Origin: JACQHJ01 sp964624955
Lineage (GTDB): Bacteria > Patescibacteriota > Microgenomatia > Levybacterales > UBA12049
Length of the DNA stretch: 27,821 nucleotides
Direction: 5' to 3'
Assembly (NCBI GenBank): GCA_964624955.1
Contig: CAZUZF010000008.1
Location: 1-27,821, forward strand
The notes below the pieces were generated by a model, which was not told the origin of the DNA, made no database searches, and was given only the letters and a program-made list of their open reading frames with translations. Of this stretch, positions 6,461-14,062 are shown in pieces; position 1 is the stretch's first letter; each line of letters starts with the position of its first letter. A program made the position numbers and the translations under genes.

Positions 6461-7017
6461 TTACAGTAACAGAACTACGTGCTGGAACAATTTTTGAAGA
6501 AAACGGAAACCTTTACCAAGTTTTGACTTACGAACACATCAAAATGGGAAGAGGGAGAGCAAATATAAAAGTAAAGGTAAAAAATGTAAGGAGTGGATCA
6601 ACAACCGAAAAAAGCTTTATCAACGGAGCAAAAGTAAACGACGTTTCTGTTTTAAAAAAAGACCTTCAGTATTTATATAAAGATTTGGACTTTGTTTATT
6701 TTATGAATCCCATAACCTTTGAGCAAATAAGCATTCCCTTAAAAACTGTTGGTAACGACATCTATTATCTTAAAGAGGGAGAAACATTTAATATTAGTTT
6801 CCTAGGGGACGAAGCTTTATCTATTAATCTTCCCCCAAAAATGGTATTTGTCATAACTCAAACAGCGCCCGGTGTAAAAGGAAACAGCGCCACAAATGTC
6901 TTTAAAGATGCTACACTAGAAAATGGGCAAACCGTTAAAGTTCCTTTGTTTATAAAAATAGGAGATAAAGTAAAAGTAGATACTAAAACAGGAGCTTACA
7001 GCGAAAAAGCTCAATAA
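6457..7017 (+). CDS. efp: elongation factor P
   Basis: A 186-residue EF-P, which binds between the P and E sites and relieves ribosome stalling at consecutive prolines. It has the normal three-domain length: KOW-like domain I (residues 1-65), OB domain II and OB domain III with the signature 'KVPLFIKIGDKVKVDTKTGAY' shortened here by family alignment. The domain-I loop that contacts the P-site tRNA reads KMGRGRA. The residue equivalent to E. coli Lys34 is Arg32, and the usual Pro before Gly is Met. Arg tips are rhamnosylated in EarP-containing bacteria, but no earP is seen in this window. It overlaps the NIF3-like gene by 4 nt and is followed after 1 nt by an MFS gene. Confidence 0.95.
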   Translation: MITVTELRAGTIFEENGNLYQVLTYEHIKMGRGRANIKVKVKNVRSGSTTEKSFINGAKVNDVSVLKKDLQYLYKDLDFVYFMNPITFEQISIPLKTVGNDIYYLKEGETFNISFLGDEALSINLPPKMVFVITQTAPGVKGNSATNVFKDATLENGQTVKVPLFIKIGDKVKVDTKTGAYSEKAQ

Positions 7018-7018
7018 T

Positions 7019-8299
7019 ATGAGCCAAAATCACATAATAAAAACTCTTCAGATTAAGCCATTTTTATACCTTATTCTTTCCGAATTCTTCTCTCAAATAT
7101 CAATGAATGTCTTCAACTTTATTTTATTAATCGTAGTATTTGCGATAGCAAGATCAAATTCTGCGGTCTCAGGCGTGGTTATTGCCTTTACATTTCCAAC
7201 AATTATTTTTGGAATATTGGCGGGAGTATTGGTTGACAGGTGGAACAAGAAAAAAGTTTTGTTTTTAACTAATTTTTTAAGGGCGTTAATGGTTATTCCC
7301 TTATTTTTCCTCTCAGGTGAGATTTTTGTAATTTATGCTGTAACATTTGGAGTATCTGTTGTAACCCAGTTTTTTATTCCCGCTGAAACTCCCATGATTC
7401 CTGTTTTGGTTGATAGAAAATATCTTTTATCCGCAAACGCAATTTTTGGAATGATTATGTACTCTTCAATATTTTTAGCCTACGCTCTTTCAGGGCCAAT
7501 TTTATTTTTACTGGGAAAACAAAACGTCTTTGTCTTTCTAGCTGTCTTTTTCTTAATTGCCGCCTTTTTTGCATCTATTATTGGGGTAAAGAAAAAAGAT
7601 GCTGTAAATAAGACACTCGATAGTTCAAATTTAGGTCTTAGTTTTTCCTACGAAATAAAAACACTGGTAACTTTAATTTCAAAAACCAAAAACTTATATC
7701 ATGCGCTTTTTTCATTAACACTCGCTCAGGTTTTAATTTATGTGCTTGCGGTCATCGGCCCAGGATACGCCCAGGGAATCTTGCGAATTAGAGTCGAAGA
7801 TTTCCCCTTGTTTTTTGTTACCCCAGCGGTTATCGGGATGACTTTGGCGGCGCTTATTTTAGGAGGTTTTTTACACAAAAAATCAAAGTCTTATCTTACC
7901 AAAATAGGCCTTTTTGTTTTAGGCATTGCAATTTTACTTTTGCCGTACGGAGACAAATTAACGTCAAGAGAGATTGTCCTTTTTTTTAATTTTTATCTTC
8001 CGCAATTTCTGCAAATTAACATTTTGCATATAATGATAGTGCTTGCTTTTATAATTGGATTTGCGACAGCGTTTGTCTTTGTTCCCGCCAATACGATTTT
8101 ACAAGAGGAGACATCTGATGAGAGCAGGGGAAAGATTTACGGATTTTTAAATTCTTTAGTTGGGGTTTTATCTTTTGTTCCGGTTGTTGCGGTAGGGGAA
8201 CTTGCGGATATAATTGGCGTAAAGGCGGTTATAACTGGTATAGGAATTATTGTCCTGGTAATTGCGGCAATTAGAACTGTTATTACTGATAAAGCCTAA
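7019..8299 (+). CDS. MFS transporter (DHA3/enterobactin-exporter-like)
   Basis: A 426-residue major facilitator with about 12 hydrophobic helices. The loop between helices 2 and 3 carries the MFS motif A variant GVLVDRWNKKKVL. The family resemblance is to MFS_3 or DHA3-type exporters (MacroLide/enterobactin efflux class), which begin 'F....s..iS..g......l.v' as here (SEFFSQISMNVFNFILLIVV). The second half starts near residue 215 after a charged loop. The substrate is unknown. The ATG at 7019 lies 1 nt after the efp stop with no clear Shine-Dalgarno sequence, so it is probably translated by coupling. Confidence 0.85.
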   Translation: MSQNHIIKTLQIKPFLYLILSEFFSQISMNVFNFILLIVVFAIARSNSAVSGVVIAFTFPTIIFGILAGVLVDRWNKKKVLFLTNFLRALMVIPLFFLSGEIFVIYAVTFGVSVVTQFFIPAETPMIPVLVDRKYLLSANAIFGMIMYSSIFLAYALSGPILFLLGKQNVFVFLAVFFLIAAFFASIIGVKKKDAVNKTLDSSNLGLSFSYEIKTLVTLISKTKNLYHALFSLTLAQVLIYVLAVIGPGYAQGILRIRVEDFPLFFVTPAVIGMTLAALILGGFLHKKSKSYLTKIGLFVLGIAILLLPYGDKLTSREIVLFFNFYLPQFLQINILHIMIVLAFIIGFATAFVFVPANTILQEETSDESRGKIYGFLNSLVGVLSFVPVVAVGELADIIGVKAVITGIGIIVLVIAAIRTVITDKA

Positions 8300-8306
8300 A
8301 AAGTAT

Positions 8307-8999
8307 ATGTATATTTTGCTTATTATTCAACTGTTTTGTTTTTTAATATTTCTTTATAATCTTTACTATTTTTCCCATGAGGATTTTGTAATCACTAGAA
8401 AGAATATTTCGATGGGGCAAATATTTAACACGGCGTTTTTGACAGGCTTTGTCTTTTTATTTTTCTCAAGACTTTTTTATGTTATCTTTAACCCCTTGCC
8501 AATGTTTTCAAATGTTATAGGCTTTATAGCCTACCCATATTTTCCCGGACTTTCTCTAATAGGGGCACTTGTCTCAACAATTGTCTTTTTAGGCTTTTAT
8601 TTTAGAGCGAAAAATCTTCCAATTGGCAAAATGCTTGATTTATTCACTGTTTCTTTTTTGGGAGTTTTGCCCTTGGGATTTTTACTTATCTTTCTAAAAA
8701 ATCTGCGGTTTTTTGATTTAATATTTAACATTTTATTTGCTTCATCCATTTTTCTTTTAATTGTTTTTAAAAAAATTATTTACAGGTTTTCCGAAAGCGG
8801 GGAAATAAAGGATGGAAGTTTTAGCTTAATATTTTTGGCTGTGTTTTCTTTAATCTACTTTTTAAGTAAACTGTTTGTAAATCCAAAAGATTTTGTTTTT
8901 TTTGAGCTTGAAAACATATTCTTGTTTATTACCATCTTTTCCTGCGTTATCATCTTAATAAATTATGAGATAATGGATAAGTTTTTGGAGAAAAAATGA
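8307..8999 (+). CDS. Lgt-like multi-pass membrane protein lacking the catalytic residues
   Basis: A 230-residue integral membrane protein with about seven helices. The central part lines up by eye with prolipoprotein diacylglyceryl transferase (Lgt, PF01790): 'SRLFYVIFN' with family 'gRlgYvlfyn', 'PGLSLIGALVS' with 'gGmsfHGGliG', and 'FRAKNLPIGKMLDLFTVSF' with 'rr..l.f..l.D..ap..'. The Lgt histidine (H103 in E. coli) is Ile, and the following GRlGNFiNgE catalytic block is replaced by PLGFLLIFLKNLR. Lipid transfer is therefore unlikely, and a noncatalytic lipid-binding or regulatory role is possible. It begins 7 nt after the MFS stop; its TGA overlaps the next ATG. Confidence 0.55.
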   Translation: MYILLIIQLFCFLIFLYNLYYFSHEDFVITRKNISMGQIFNTAFLTGFVFLFFSRLFYVIFNPLPMFSNVIGFIAYPYFPGLSLIGALVSTIVFLGFYFRAKNLPIGKMLDLFTVSFLGVLPLGFLLIFLKNLRFFDLIFNILFASSIFLLIVFKKIIYRFSESGEIKDGSFSLIFLAVFSLIYFLSKLFVNPKDFVFFELENIFLFITIFSCVIILINYEIMDKFLEKK

Positions 9000-9745
9000 A
9001 TGATATTAAAATCCTCTTTGAGGATAGCGATATTTTAGTACTAGACAAACCCGCAGGCATTACAGTAAACAGAGCCGATACAACGAAAGGGAAAACAACA
9101 GTCCAGGATTTTGTAGAAAAAAGGTATCCTATTTTTCAAAACTTTAAACAAAAATCTCATGATAATAACGAAAGCGATTTTTACAAAAGGGCAGGTATAG
9201 TACATAGAATTGATAAAGAAACGTCTGGAATTTTAATTGTGGCAAAAACAAAACAGGCTTTTGAAAACCTGCAAGCCCAGTTTAAGCAAAGAAACGTTTC
9301 CAAAACATATATAGCATTAGTTCATAAAAGTGTGGTTGCTGCCGAGGGAGAGATAGATGTTCCTGTAGGAAGACTTCCTTGGAACAGGGAAAGGTTTGGG
9401 GTCTTGGCAGGAGCGAGGCAGGCGTCAACAAAATATAAAGTGTTGGAGACTTTTGTAAACAACCTTGATAAAAATAGGGAAGTATTAACTCTTGTCGAGC
9501 TTACCCCAAAAACAGGCAGAACGCACCAGATAAGAGTGCATCTTAAATACTTTAATCACCCAATCTTTGGAGATTTTCTCTACGCTGGACGAAAAACTTC
9601 AAGGATTGATAGGAAAATTTTGCCAAGAATTTTTTTGCACGCAAAAAGTATCTCTTTTACGCATCCTAAAACCGGAAAAACCCTAAGCTTTGAAAGTAGT
9701 CTTCCATATGAGCTAACTCTAACAATTGATAGATTAAAGCATTGA
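8996..9745 (+). CDS. RluA-family pseudouridine synthase (no S4 domain)
   Basis: A 249-residue RNA pseudouridine synthase of the RluA/RluC/RluD superfamily, which isomerises specific uridines in rRNA or tRNA. The catalytic motif is VHRIDKETSG with Asp73. Also present are DKPAGITVN near residue 17, TKTYIAL and the C-terminal TGRTHQIRVHL block. The N-terminal S4 RNA-binding domain of RluC/RluD is missing, as in RluA/TruC-type enzymes, so the target (23S, 16S or tRNA) cannot be fixed. The ATG overlaps the upstream TGA, and GGAG lies 7 nt before it as a Shine-Dalgarno sequence. Confidence 0.9.
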   Translation: MNDIKILFEDSDILVLDKPAGITVNRADTTKGKTTVQDFVEKRYPIFQNFKQKSHDNNESDFYKRAGIVHRIDKETSGILIVAKTKQAFENLQAQFKQRNVSKTYIALVHKSVVAAEGEIDVPVGRLPWNRERFGVLAGARQASTKYKVLETFVNNLDKNREVLTLVELTPKTGRTHQIRVHLKYFNHPIFGDFLYAGRKTSRIDRKILPRIFLHAKSISFTHPKTGKTLSFESSLPYELTLTIDRLKH

Positions 9746-9771
9746 CTTTGACCGCATTTTACCCCTAAAAT
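9742..9771 (+). promoter_or_regulatory. possible internal promoter before the 43-residue protein
   Basis: TTGACT (9742-9747), 18-bp spacer, TAAAAT (9766-9771). Its start would fall in the Shine-Dalgarno sequence of the next gene, so it is uncertain; it could allow separate expression of the 9788 and 9923 genes. Confidence 0.3.
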
Positions 9772-9787
9772 TATTAAAGGAGGCAAT

Positions 9788-9919
9788 ATGGGAAGTTTTG
9801 GTGGATATTATAAAGGAGATAAGAAAAAACAGAAAAAGGATTCAAGAGGTAAGGCAAGAGCTAATCCCACAGTGTTTGCAATGCCCAAGATCATCTCCAA
9901 AAAGAAAAAAGACTTTTAA
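9788..9919 (+). CDS. 43-residue highly basic small protein
   Basis: A short frame from ATG 9788 to TAA 9917-9919. The protein starts MGSFGGYYKGDKKKQKK and ends in a lysine cluster (SKKKKDF). About 14 of 43 residues are Lys or Arg, and no hydrophobic segment is seen. It is preceded by a strong Shine-Dalgarno sequence (AAAGGAGG, 9776-9783) at ideal spacing and followed after 3 nt by the next gene, which supports it as real. Composition suggests an RNA- or ribosome-associated protein (inference); no family is recognised. Confidence 0.65.
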   Translation: MGSFGGYYKGDKKKQKKDSRGKARANPTVFAMPKIISKKKKDF

Positions 9920-9922
9920 TAT

Positions 9923-10720
9923 ATGACCCACACAAAGAAAAAGTTAAACAATCTAAATCACAATTTACGGCTTGCCGTTTTCTTTATTCTTTTTGTTTTG
10001 TTTTTTGCATCCGTCTCAATTGCCTTTAAAATATTTTTCTTGGTAAAAGAAAGCAGTTTTGATGGGAAACACAATTTTAATGTTGAACTGACAGATGCGA
10101 CAAATATAAATGTAATCTCTTTTTCACCGGGGGATAAGTCAATATCTGTTTTAGAAACTGATCCAAAAATTAAAACAAACAATATAGGAGCGCTTCTTAA
10201 GCTTCCTATAGACGCGCGTATTAATCTAACGGCTGAGTTTGACAGCAATCACATACCGCAAGCTTTAATTAAATCCTCTTATGTCTTTTCCAAAAAACTT
10301 GAGAGGATGACGGTTTTGGATGCGCTTAGACTCGCTTTCTTTGCAAGCGTGAGGGGAAACTCTTTAGAAGTCCAAAAGCTCTCACAAGAGTCGATAAACA
10401 GTCAAACATTAATCTCTAATTTTAAAGACCCCGCAATAAAAGCGGAGAAAAAAGCAATTGAAATCGTAAATGCAACAGAGGTTTTCGGTCTTGGGTCAAG
10501 ACTTGCAACACTGGTTACAAATATAGGGGGAGATGTAATCCTGGTTACCACAAGACAAAATGAAAAAAAATCCAAAGTTATTTATTACGGAAAAGAAAGT
10601 TATACGGTTGAAAGACTGGGTCAATATTTAGATTTTCCAATAGAAAAAACGCAGCACAAGTCCGTTGCCGATGTTATAATAATAATCGGGGAGAATAATT
10701 TAGGCAGTCTTAAATTTTAA
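9923..10720 (+). CDS. membrane-anchored protein with C-terminal LytR_C domain
   Basis: A 265-residue protein with a basic cytoplasmic start (THTKKKLNN), one transmembrane helix (about residues 17-37) and a large external part. Residues 180-258 match the LytR_C fold (PF13399): 'IEIVNATEVFGLGSRLATLVTNIGG', then 'VIYYG....y....L...L..' and 'ADVIIIIGEN', as in the C-terminal domain of LytR-CpsA-Psr cell-wall ligases and stand-alone proteins. The LCP catalytic domain itself is absent; the middle (45-165) has the fold expected of a short beta/alpha insert but is not recognised. It is probably an envelope accessory protein. Its start lies 3 nt after the small basic gene. Confidence 0.75.
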   Translation: MTHTKKKLNNLNHNLRLAVFFILFVLFFASVSIAFKIFFLVKESSFDGKHNFNVELTDATNINVISFSPGDKSISVLETDPKIKTNNIGALLKLPIDARINLTAEFDSNHIPQALIKSSYVFSKKLERMTVLDALRLAFFASVRGNSLEVQKLSQESINSQTLISNFKDPAIKAEKKAIEIVNATEVFGLGSRLATLVTNIGGDVILVTTRQNEKKSKVIYYGKESYTVERLGQYLDFPIEKTQHKSVADVIIIIGENNLGSLKF

Positions 10721-10738
10721 AGACCTTAAATTTGAAAT

Positions 10739-10891
10739 ATGATTGTTATTGTTGTATTGGTGATTCTAGTAATATCATTTATCCTTGCTCTTTTTTCTTT
10801 AAAAACATTGAATGAAAAACCTGGTGTTAAAGAAGTCAAAAAGAGTTTGGACAAAGAAAGGGTTATTTACAGAGGTCACTCCTCCAAGTAA
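10739..10891 (+). CDS. 50-residue single-pass membrane peptide
   Basis: ATG 10739 to TAA 10889-10891. Residues 2-20 form a strongly hydrophobic helix (MIVIVVLVILVISFILALF), followed by a charged tail with LDKERVIYRGHSSK at the end, probably cytoplasmic. It starts 18 nt after the LytR_C stop and is probably the operon's last gene. Its 3' end overlaps the convergent TPR gene by 16 bp. No Shine-Dalgarno sequence is obvious. No family is recognised. Confidence 0.55.
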   Translation: MIVIVVLVILVISFILALFSLKTLNEKPGVKEVKKSLDKERVIYRGHSSK

Positions 10892-11559
10892 GAATTATCT
10901 TCTTGGTTGTCTTCATCATTTTGTCTCTTTGGATTTTTAACCAAAAGAGCTGTTTCGCTGTTTGATAAAAATGAGGGTTGGTCTTTATATCTTTTTGCAC
11001 GTTTTACTTCTTTTATAAACATGCTTACTTTATGAGAGCTTGCTGATTTGACGTACGCGCTATAAATTGCCCCTGCCTTTATAAACTTGATTAAACGCCT
11101 TGCAATATCGTCTGGCAGAACACCGATATATTGATTTTGTTCCAAAACAAAAATTTTAAGCCTTTTTACGGATAGGGTGAGGGACTGTCCGGTCCTAAGT
11201 CCCTCAACTATTTTTGCTTGGGCAATATTTATAAGTTCAATTACTTTTGTTTTTCCCGGCTCTTCCAAGAACTGATTATTTATTTGGTAGTTTCCGTTTG
11301 GGATAGTAATTTTTAAATTCTTGTCTTTTAGTTTTTTGAGGTTTCTTAAAGCAATCGAGTTTAGAGGATCAATGTTTACTACCTTTTGATAAGTAGATTT
11401 TGCTTGGCTTACTTTTCCTACAATAATATAAGCCAGAGCAAGTCTGTTTAAAGCGTCTATGTCTAACGGATTTTCTTTGATAAGATTTTTATTTAATATA
11501 ATAGCCTCTTGCCAGTTTCCTTGTAATGCGGTTTGAATTGCTTGATTTTTAATTGACAT
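10876..11559 (-). CDS. TPR protein with a possible HIRAN-like C-terminal domain
   Basis: A 227-residue soluble protein. Residues 4-70 form two TPR units (GNWQEAIILNKNLIKENPLDIDALNRLA and the following KVSQAKSTYQKVVNIDPLNS stretch). The second part, about 125-195, contains 'LKIFVLEQNQYIGVLPDDIARRLIKFIKAG', which resembles HIRAN-type domains ('v.g.yvG.LP..lA..l..ll..G'), known to bind DNA ends in helicases and repair proteins; this assignment is tentative. The tail is acidic (NDEDNQEDNS). Its promoter faces the yebC promoter. Its 3' end overlaps the 50-residue peptide gene. Confidence 0.65.
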   Translation of the reverse strand: MSIKNQAIQTALQGNWQEAIILNKNLIKENPLDIDALNRLALAYIIVGKVSQAKSTYQKVVNIDPLNSIALRNLKKLKDKNLKITIPNGNYQINNQFLEEPGKTKVIELINIAQAKIVEGLRTGQSLTLSVKRLKIFVLEQNQYIGVLPDDIARRLIKFIKAGAIYSAYVKSASSHKVSMFIKEVKRAKRYKDQPSFLSNSETALLVKNPKRQNDEDNQEDNSYLEE

Positions 11560-11580
11560 TTAATAAAAAAACGATGAGAA

Positions 11581-11610
11581 ATTGTAACCTAAATTTATTG
11601 CAAAAGTCAA
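11581..11610 (-). promoter_or_regulatory. promoter of the TPR gene
   Basis: Minus-strand TTGACT (11605-11610), 18-bp spacer, TACAAT (11581-11586), about 21 nt before the ATG at 11559. Its -35 box lies just right of the TTGCAA -35 box of the divergent yebC promoter. Confidence 0.5.
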
Positions 11611-11627
11611 TAGATAAAAGGTATAAT
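11598..11627 (+). promoter_or_regulatory. promoter of yebC
   Basis: TTGCAA (11598-11603), 18-bp spacer, consensus TATAAT (11622-11627). Thirteen nt separate the -10 box from the ATG, giving a leader of about 6 nt. Confidence 0.6.
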
Positions 11628-11640
11628 TAAGGCTTAGTGT

Positions 11641-12363
11641 ATGAGTGGACATTCTAAATGGGCACAAATTAAAAGGCAAAAGGGCGCAAAGGACCAAAAA
11701 AGGGGACAAGCGTTTACCAAGCTTTCAAACGCGATAACGATTGCCGTTAAGCAGGGGGGAGGCGTTAGTGATCCTGAGCAAAATTTCAGACTTCGCTTGG
11801 CAATTGAAGCAGCAAGAAACGCTAATATGCCAAAAGAAAATATTGAAAGAGCTATTAAAAGAGCAAGTAGTGCTGAAACAGGGGATTTGTCTGAAGTTAT
11901 ATATGAAGGGTTTACTCCGGGAGGAGCTTCGATAATGATAGAGGCCGCAACAGATAATCCAATGAGAACAACAGCCGAAATTAAAAGTATTTTTAACAAG
12001 AATAGGGGATCGTTTGGCCAACCTGGAAGCGTTTCATATCAATTTAAACAGGTAGGAAAGATTGTTGTTTTAAAAGAAACAAAAACATTTGATGAAATAT
12101 TTAATCTTGCTGCAAAAGCTGGGGCAGAGGATATAGAAGAGGTAGGCGATGAGATTTATGTCTATACAAATACAGAAAACCTTTCTAAAGTTAAAAACGC
12201 ACTTGAGTCTTTGGGCTTAAAAGTTATCGCTGCGCATGTTTCTAGGCAAGCTACAACCCCAATGGAAATAACAGATGAGGCAAAGCTTAATCAAATTAGT
12301 GACTTTGTTGCAATGCTTGAGGACCTAGACGACGTTCAAAAAGTCTACACAAATCTTTTGTAA
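11641..12363 (+). CDS. yebC: YebC/PmpR/TACO1-family protein
   Basis: A 240-residue member of the YebC family with the hallmark start MSGHSKWAQIKRQKGAKD and the three-domain TACO1 layout (domain I 1-75, II 80-130 plus the C-terminal end, III 135-210). Family members were first annotated as transcriptional regulators; work on mitochondrial TACO1 and recent bacterial studies point to relief of ribosome stalling at proline stretches. A translation role fits the presence of EF-P in the same window. It is monocistronic or leads the 12401 gene, 37 nt downstream. Confidence 0.93.
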   Translation: MSGHSKWAQIKRQKGAKDQKRGQAFTKLSNAITIAVKQGGGVSDPEQNFRLRLAIEAARNANMPKENIERAIKRASSAETGDLSEVIYEGFTPGGASIMIEAATDNPMRTTAEIKSIFNKNRGSFGQPGSVSYQFKQVGKIVVLKETKTFDEIFNLAAKAGAEDIEEVGDEIYVYTNTENLSKVKNALESLGLKVIAAHVSRQATTPMEITDEAKLNQISDFVAMLEDLDDVQKVYTNLL

Positions 12364-12400
12364 TATTTATTAATTATTAATATTTAACTAATATAAGTAT

Positions 12401-13237
12401 ATGAATTTTTTTAAAAAGAGCGAGGGTAGGGGAAGTCGTAATAAGTTTTTAAAATCAATATTTACATTCTTTACAAATAAAAGACAGAAGTTTTTATTGT
12501 CTGTTTTAATACTTTCCATAGGTCTTTTTATTGCGGAATATGTTTTGGGCAAATCGGGAATTTTAATAGTTTTAATTCTTTCTTTTCTGACGTCATTTTT
12601 TCTATACCTTTCCTTACGGCAAGATCTAAAAGAAAACTTTACCCCTCAGGTTTTTATACTTCCGTTTTTTTACACTTTGGCATTAGGACTTTTTTATTTA
12701 CTCGTTCCCGCAAGGCTTCTTACCCGCTTTGGGATGACATTTCTTTATGCACTGGGACTCTATTCATTATTTTTGTCCGAAAATATCTTCACGGTTTCTG
12801 CTATTAGGACAATTCAGCTTTTGTCAGGAGCAAGAACAGTCTCCTTGGTTTTGACAATGTTATCCTACTTTTTTATCTCAAACGTGGTTTTCTCATTCCA
12901 CACCAATATTTTTATAACCTTAGGTCTTGTAATCCTTTATACATTTCCAATAGTTTTGCATTCTGTTTGGACATATGCCCAGGAAAAGAATTTGTTTTCC
13001 CAGGTATTTTGGGTATTAACAATTACAATTTGTCTTGTTGAGGTTGCAGCCTTTCTTTGGTTTAACCTTGGGAGTCCAACAGTCATTGCGCTTTTTTTGA
13101 CAGCCATATTTTATGTAATCCTAGGTCTTACTCACGCCTGGTTTGAGAGAAGGCTTTTTAGAGGCGTAATCTTGGAATACTTCTGGGTTACAATCATCTC
13201 CTTTATATTTTTGATGCTTTTTTCAGGCTGGTTTTAA
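12401..13237 (+). CDS. multi-pass membrane protein of unknown function
   Basis: A 278-residue protein with a basic N-terminal tail (about 30 residues, KKSEGRGSRNKFLK) and seven to eight hydrophobic segments from residue 33 to the C-terminus. Charged loops carry SLRQDLKENF and HAWFERRLFRG. No catalytic motif or known family is recognised. It follows yebC by 37 nt; TAATAT at 12389-12394 ends 6 nt before its ATG and could be a -10 box of a leaderless promoter, but no good -35 is seen. Downstream is the 832-bp gene-free region. Confidence 0.65.
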   Translation: MNFFKKSEGRGSRNKFLKSIFTFFTNKRQKFLLSVLILSIGLFIAEYVLGKSGILIVLILSFLTSFFLYLSLRQDLKENFTPQVFILPFFYTLALGLFYLLVPARLLTRFGMTFLYALGLYSLFLSENIFTVSAIRTIQLLSGARTVSLVLTMLSYFFISNVVFSFHTNIFITLGLVILYTFPIVLHSVWTYAQEKNLFSQVFWVLTITICLVEVAAFLWFNLGSPTVIALFLTAIFYVILGLTHAWFERRLFRGVILEYFWVTIISFIFLMLFSGWF

Positions 13238-13361
13238 AAAATATTTTTCAGCAAAGGTAGAGAAGAGGGAAGTGTCATAACCTTCGGGAAATTCAGATGA
13301 TACAGTTTGACACTGACAAGGTTTGATATAGTCCTATAATAAATATCCTATAATTATTAAA

Positions 13362-13370
13362 TGTGGATAA
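13362..13370 (-). promoter_or_regulatory. single consensus DnaA box
   Basis: TTATCCACA read on the minus strand. Only one exact copy is seen in this region, so an origin is not claimed. An AT-rich stretch with two CCTATAAT copies lies just to its left. Confidence 0.4.
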
Positions 13371-13721
13371 CTTACAATGTTTTCACACGAAATGTGAAGC
13401 TAAGCCTCGACTTTTCACAGCCCTACAGCCTCATTGCTCTCTATGTAGCCACGCTTATGTGTTAGTTCGTACTTAAATGAGGCTAATTCTTACAATTGAA
13501 GAAAAAAATACGAACGCGTCTGTCCCCGGAGTATGGTGCGAATAATTATTTGCTAAATTGTATAAATTTAGCCTCAAAATTAATCGATTAGATTGATTTT
13601 ACAATCTAAATTTACATCTATCAAAAAGCGACGCGGGAAGAGGATGGTAAATAACACAACTAAATAGTAAATAAATCGTTGTAGGACTTTACAGAGAGTA
13701 GTGTTTTAAGATCCCTACTCA

Positions 13722-13753
13722 TTATGTTTATGTATTTCTCTATATGAACATAA
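13722..13753. repeat. hairpin with 13-bp stem and 6-nt loop
   Basis: TTATGTTTATGTA and TATATGAACATAA flank TTTCTC. Read as RNA all 13 positions pair, two of them G-U. There is no T run after it, so it is not a typical terminator. It could be part of a noncoding RNA or a binding site for a dimeric protein. Confidence 0.6.
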
Positions 13754-13802
13754 GGATATATAAAAATACGTGTTTGCGGCAGTGGGAAAGCTAAAGTGAT
13801 TA

Positions 13803-13817
13803 TGTCGCACAATAATA
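13803..13817 (+). repeat. 15-nt direct repeat, copy 1
   Basis: TGTCGCACAATAATA occurs here and again, same strand, at 15349-15363 just before the recombinase start. The copies are 1546 bp apart and enclose the two orphan genes at 14070 and 14617. Confidence 0.55.
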
Positions 13818-14031
13818 CTTTTACGACATCACGCAGGTTAAGTCTTTGGGAGAAGTGGTTTTTTTTCAACATATTTTTGATGATCTTTTGTCCGAGTTTG
13901 TTAAGGCTTACACTTGTCTATCTATTGTTACCCCTAGTTTTACCCAAAACCTATGTTTTTTAGCTCTCCCCTACTATAGGGTTATTAACACAAAAATTAT
14001 CGTGCGTAAATAAGGCTAAATTTTAAAACTA

Positions 14032-14062
14032 TTGACATTCCCCGAGGCTGGAAGTGTATAAT
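14032..14062 (+). promoter_or_regulatory. consensus promoter of the 14070 orphan (leaderless)
   Basis: TTGACA (14032-14037) and TATAAT (14057-14062), both perfect, with a 19-bp spacer. Seven nt separate the -10 box from the ATG, so transcription should begin at the start codon. Confidence 0.7.

Noticed and set aside
13705..13760. dif site at the TTATG-containing inverted repeat
   Set aside because: The arms are in the wrong orientation: TTATG is at the outer ends, whereas dif has it next to the 6-bp centre.
13660..13872. 70-codon minus-strand frame in the gene-free region
   Set aside because: No promoter or ribosome-binding site in a place where neighbours have clear ones, odd composition, and it spans a perfect hairpin.
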